Assembly (NCBI GenBank): GCA_045590755.1
Contig: JAZNRP010000023.1
Coordinates: 1-8,391, forward strand
Direction: 5' to 3'
Length of the DNA: 8,391 nucleotides
Source of the DNA: SIG565 sp045590755
Lineage (GTDB): Bacteria > Bacillota > Clostridia > Oscillospirales > Acutalibacteraceae
Of this stretch, positions 6,439 through 8,391 are shown one piece after another. A program made the position numbers and the translations under genes. The number at the start of each line of letters is the position of its first letter. Position 1 is the first letter of the stretch. Under the pieces are notes generated by a model. That model worked only from the letters and a program-made list of their open reading frames with translations, was not told the origin of the DNA and made no database searches.

Positions 6439-7368
6439 TTAGTTGTATTTCAAAATTTCTTCGCCGCAGATAAATTCAAAACCCGCTTCGGTTAAAATCT
6501 CACACATTTTGTAAATCTTATCTGCATAATCGGGTTGGTATGCATAATAGTCTGAATAGAAATACTCTTCGTGGTCGCATATACCGATGTATTCGTTGTT
6601 TGATAAAGCCTTGAATGTGTCGGCTACTTCTTCATACGGAACAAGGTTTATGCAAGAAGAACAGTATAATTTGAAGTGGATATCAAACTCTTCATTATAT
6701 ATTGTTTTTAAATTATTTCTTGTTTCCATCAAAGTCTTTGTATCAATATGGTTATATCCGCATATCGAACGGTTAATGGCTACATCTCTGCCACCGCGCA
6801 AGAAACATTTTGTTTCGGGTTGGCGGTTTTGCAGCAATCTTGCTGCGTGTCCGTAGGGAAGAGAATTAGGGTCGCCGTTATATTCAGTGACATCACCTGC
6901 TGTAACGTCTAAAAGTTTAACGCCGCAGTCTCTGAGCGCACGAACACCTTCTTTGCTGACAGGTACCCAATGCGGACAAACGGTATAAGCAAAAGAATTT
7001 TCACCTGCAAAGCGAAAAACTTCTTTTTCTATATTTTTGAATAGACGATAAGTATCATCATAACTGGCGTTTACATGAGGATAGTCAGGGAATTCTTCAA
7101 GCGCATGAAAAGCAAATTTTAACCAATCGCTGCTTGCTTGGAATTCAGGTTTATATGCGTCGGTCACATCTGCTAAGCTAAATTCATCATAACCATAAAA
7201 CGAGTCGGTTCTGTAGAAAAGGTTGAGTTGAACCTTAAGACCATAGTTGTCGTGTGCGGTTTTTAACATTTTCAAAAACGAGTTATCAAACAAGGATGCG
7301 GGACGCTGTCTTGTTATATCTCGCAGCACCCAAATGGTATCGTCAATGTAAAAATATGCTTTTTTCAT
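6439..7368 (-). CDS. NodB-fold, polysaccharide-deacetylase-like protein of unknown function
   Basis: I recognise the style of a polysaccharide-deacetylase-like (NodB-fold) family found in Clostridia but know no established function. The protein is 309 aa, with no signal peptide, transmembrane segment or lipobox, so it is probably cytosolic. Candidate metal/active-site features are Asp9-Asp10 in YFYIDDTIW, His88 (FAFHALEEF) and His97, the segment CPHWVPVSKEGVRALRDCGVKLL (about 131-153), which resembles the helix-strand repeat of deacetylases, and Asp265-His266 in GICDHEEYFY. The spacing of the His88/His97 pair differs from the usual HSxxH motif, so deacetylase activity is uncertain. A GGAG Shine-Dalgarno (minus strand, 7376-7379) sits 7 nt before the ATG. 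It is divergent from an AraC regulator, suggesting inducible expression in carbohydrate or cell-envelope metabolism. Confidence 0.75.
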   Translation of the reverse strand: MKKAYFYIDDTIWVLRDITRQRPASLFDNSFLKMLKTAHDNYGLKVQLNLFYRTDSFYGYDEFSLADVTDAYKPEFQASSDWLKFAFHALEEFPDYPHVNASYDDTYRLFKNIEKEVFRFAGENSFAYTVCPHWVPVSKEGVRALRDCGVKLLDVTAGDVTEYNGDPNSLPYGHAARLLQNRQPETKCFLRGGRDVAINRSICGYNHIDTKTLMETRNNLKTIYNEEFDIHFKLYCSSCINLVPYEEVADTFKALSNNEYIGICDHEEYFYSDYYAYQPDYADKIYKMCEILTEAGFEFICGEEILKYN

Positions 7369-7397
7369 AAAATTTCTCCTTTTAAGATTTTAATTTT

Positions 7398-7425
7398 ATA
7401 ATATCAAAAGGCTAAAACTTTTCAA
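7398..7425 (-). promoter_or_regulatory. Probable promoter of the NodB-like gene
   Basis: Reading the minus strand, TTGAAA (complement of 7420-7425) and TATTAT (complement of 7398-7403) are each one base off consensus and are spaced by 16 nt. Transcription would start near 7391, leaving a leader of about 22 nt that carries the AAAAGGAG ribosome binding site. The region is AT-rich, so alternative -10 placements are possible. Confidence 0.6.
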
Positions 7426-7428
7426 CGA

Positions 7429-7456
7429 ACAAAACAAATAATACTGTACAAAACAA
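7429..7456. repeat. 9-nt direct repeat in the divergent intergenic region (candidate AraC-type operator)
   Basis: ACAAAACAA occurs at 7429-7437 and again at 7448-7456, 19 nt start to start, roughly two helical turns. The pair lies between and partly over the two divergent promoters. AraC-family proteins commonly bind direct repeats at such spacing. The repeat is A-rich, so chance cannot be excluded. Confidence 0.35.
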
Positions 7457-7473
7457 CGATATTATATTATAAT
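7445..7473 (+). promoter_or_regulatory. Probable promoter of the AraC-family gene
   Basis: TATAAT (7468-7473) is an exact -10 box, with TGTACA (7445-7450, four of six consensus bases) 17 nt upstream. The predicted start, near 7480, leaves a very short leader that begins almost at the Shine-Dalgarno. The weak -35 fits an activator-dependent or autoregulated promoter, which is inference. Confidence 0.6.
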
Positions 7474-7479
7474 TGTTTT

Positions 7480-7485
7480 AGGTGA
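7480..7485 (+). promoter_or_regulatory. Ribosome binding site that decides the AraC-family start
   Basis: AGGTGA lies 5 nt before ATG 7491. An in-frame GTG at 7482-7484 is part of this Shine-Dalgarno and has no ribosome site of its own, so the ATG is the better start. Confidence 0.75.
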
Positions 7486-7490
7486 TAATT

Positions 7491-8357
7491 ATGTTGTATG
7501 GTAATATTTCTTTTAACGAAATACCCGAAATTGGTTTTGCCCACAAGCATTATAGTGATAACTACGTGGTAAAATACGGCTATAATAAAAACAAACGTAT
7601 AGAAATTGCTTATATAAATTCAGGTACGGTAGAATTGAATTTAGAAAATCATAAGTTATATGCCGAAAAGGGCAGTATACTGGTTATTTTTCGGCATTTA
7701 CAAATACAAACTCAAACCTTAGGTGAAGAACTGAATTCTCATTGTACCGTATTAGCGGAATTCACAGATTGCAATTTTACTTTGATGGATGAATATAAAA
7801 ACGATGGTTATGGCTTTATAATTCCTTTTGTAACCCCACCGTCTGCCGCGACCGAAGAAATAGCCAAAAAAATTTATAGCATTTCGGCCGCTATGAGTAA
7901 AGAAAGGGACCGAAACGCACTTTCATCGGCGGTAGAATTTCTTTCAATTCTAAAAAAATTAGATGAACTGTGTAAAAAAAGCAAAGCCCCGTCATCGGTG
8001 TCATACAAAGCAATTACCGATAAGGTTTATTTATACGTCCGAAATAACATAGATAAAAAAATTAATCTCGAAGATTTATCTCTTTATATAGGCAAAAGTC
8101 AGAACCATGTAAGCTATGCTTTTAAGTGTGAAACAGGAAAAAGAATAGTTCAATTTATAAACGAGCAAAAGGCAAAAAGAATAGCTTTTCTTATGCAAAA
8201 TCAAGGGCATTCTTTTAAGAGCGCCGTGAGTTTTGTAGGGCTTTGCGATGAGACTTATGGATATAGGATTTTCAAAAAATATATGGGAGTAACGCCAAAA
8301 GAATATATGGAGATAACCACCATAAAAAAGATTGAAATAAAAGAAAAATCGGAATAA
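7491..8357 (+). CDS. AraC-family transcriptional regulator
   Basis: From ATG 7491 the protein is 288 aa, the usual size for an AraC/XylS-type regulator with an effector domain. Residues about 1-110 are strand-rich (IEIAYINSGTVELNLENHKLYAEKGSILVI) and look like the cupin-like ligand-binding domain. Residues about 120-165 are helical, a probable linker or dimer region. Residues about 173-275 are the double helix-turn-helix: INLEDLSLYIGKSQNHVSYAFKCETG is the first unit, and SFVGLCDETYGYRIFKKYMGVTPKEY is the second and carries the family signature. The effector cannot be read from the sequence; sugars are typical for the family. It is transcribed away from the NodB-like gene, so control of that gene and of itself is the simplest model. 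An in-frame GTG at 7482 would add three residues, but it overlaps the Shine-Dalgarno. Confidence 0.92.
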   Translation: MLYGNISFNEIPEIGFAHKHYSDNYVVKYGYNKNKRIEIAYINSGTVELNLENHKLYAEKGSILVIFRHLQIQTQTLGEELNSHCTVLAEFTDCNFTLMDEYKNDGYGFIIPFVTPPSAATEEIAKKIYSISAAMSKERDRNALSSAVEFLSILKKLDELCKKSKAPSSVSYKAITDKVYLYVRNNIDKKINLEDLSLYIGKSQNHVSYAFKCETGKRIVQFINEQKAKRIAFLMQNQGHSFKSAVSFVGLCDETYGYRIFKKYMGVTPKEYMEITTIKKIEIKEKSE

Positions 8358-8375
8358 AATAGCAAGTATTTTTCA

Positions 8376-8391
8376 TTGACTTTTTATATTA
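8376..8391 (+). promoter_or_regulatory. Possible start of a promoter at the window edge
   Basis: TTGACT (8376-8381) is a good -35-like hexamer shortly after the regulator gene stop, but any -10 box would lie beyond the window. No hairpin terminator is visible between 8358 and the edge. Confidence 0.2.

Noticed and set aside
6304..6495. Plus-strand open frame starting inside the tRNA 3' end
   Set aside because: It overlaps the tRNA, two terminators and the antisense end of the NodB-like gene, and has no ribosome site.
6587..6856. Plus-strand open frame opposite the NodB-like gene
   Set aside because: It is a mirror of a well-formed minus-strand gene with better protein features and its own Shine-Dalgarno.
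7482..7490. GTG start for the AraC-family protein
   Set aside because: The GTG is part of the AGGTGA Shine-Dalgarno for ATG 7491 and has no ribosome site of its own.

Overview
The window looks like a piece of a Gram-positive Clostridia chromosome. The Oscillospiraceae/Ruminococcaceae area is my best guess, from gene order, protein style and moderate A+T richness; I could not run a taxonomic search. Most of it is dense housekeeping sequence. The last quarter is a lone tRNA gene followed by a divergent pair of less familiar genes.

Positions 2-6121 (+ strand) hold one tightly packed gene run: the 3' end of smc (cut by the window edge), ftsY, rdgB, yhbY, nadD, yqeK, rsfS and leuS. Junctions range from a 14-nt overlap to a 12-nt gap, so the run is almost certainly one operon with strong translational coupling. 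Its promoter lies upstream of the window. The products act in chromosome segregation (SMC), membrane protein targeting (FtsY), nucleotide-pool cleaning (RdgB, YqeK), ribosome assembly and silencing (YhbY, RsfS), NAD synthesis (NadD) and leucine charging (LeuRS). A 12-bp hairpin with a T-run closes the operon at about 6128-6171.

Positions 6172-6438 hold a stand-alone tRNA-Lys(TTT) gene with its own near-perfect promoter (TTGACA, 17-bp spacer, TATAAT, plus an extended -10 TG). Its -35 box sits in the centre of a perfect 17-bp palindrome, the most interesting regulatory signal seen. A strong intrinsic terminator follows. Next come an exact 13-nt inverted copy of part of the tRNA T arm and a second hairpin that probably terminates transcription from both sides.

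Positions 6439-8357 hold two divergent genes. The minus-strand gene encodes a 309-aa protein that I read as a NodB-fold, polysaccharide-deacetylase-like protein of unknown function. The plus-strand gene encodes an AraC-family regulator (288 aa from the chosen ATG). The 122-nt gap between them has a plausible promoter for each gene and a 9-nt direct repeat at a 19-nt interval, a candidate operator. A carbohydrate-responsive regulator controlling itself and its neighbour is a reasonable but unproven reading. I saw no CRISPR array, insertion sequence, phage gene or clearly new multi-gene system.
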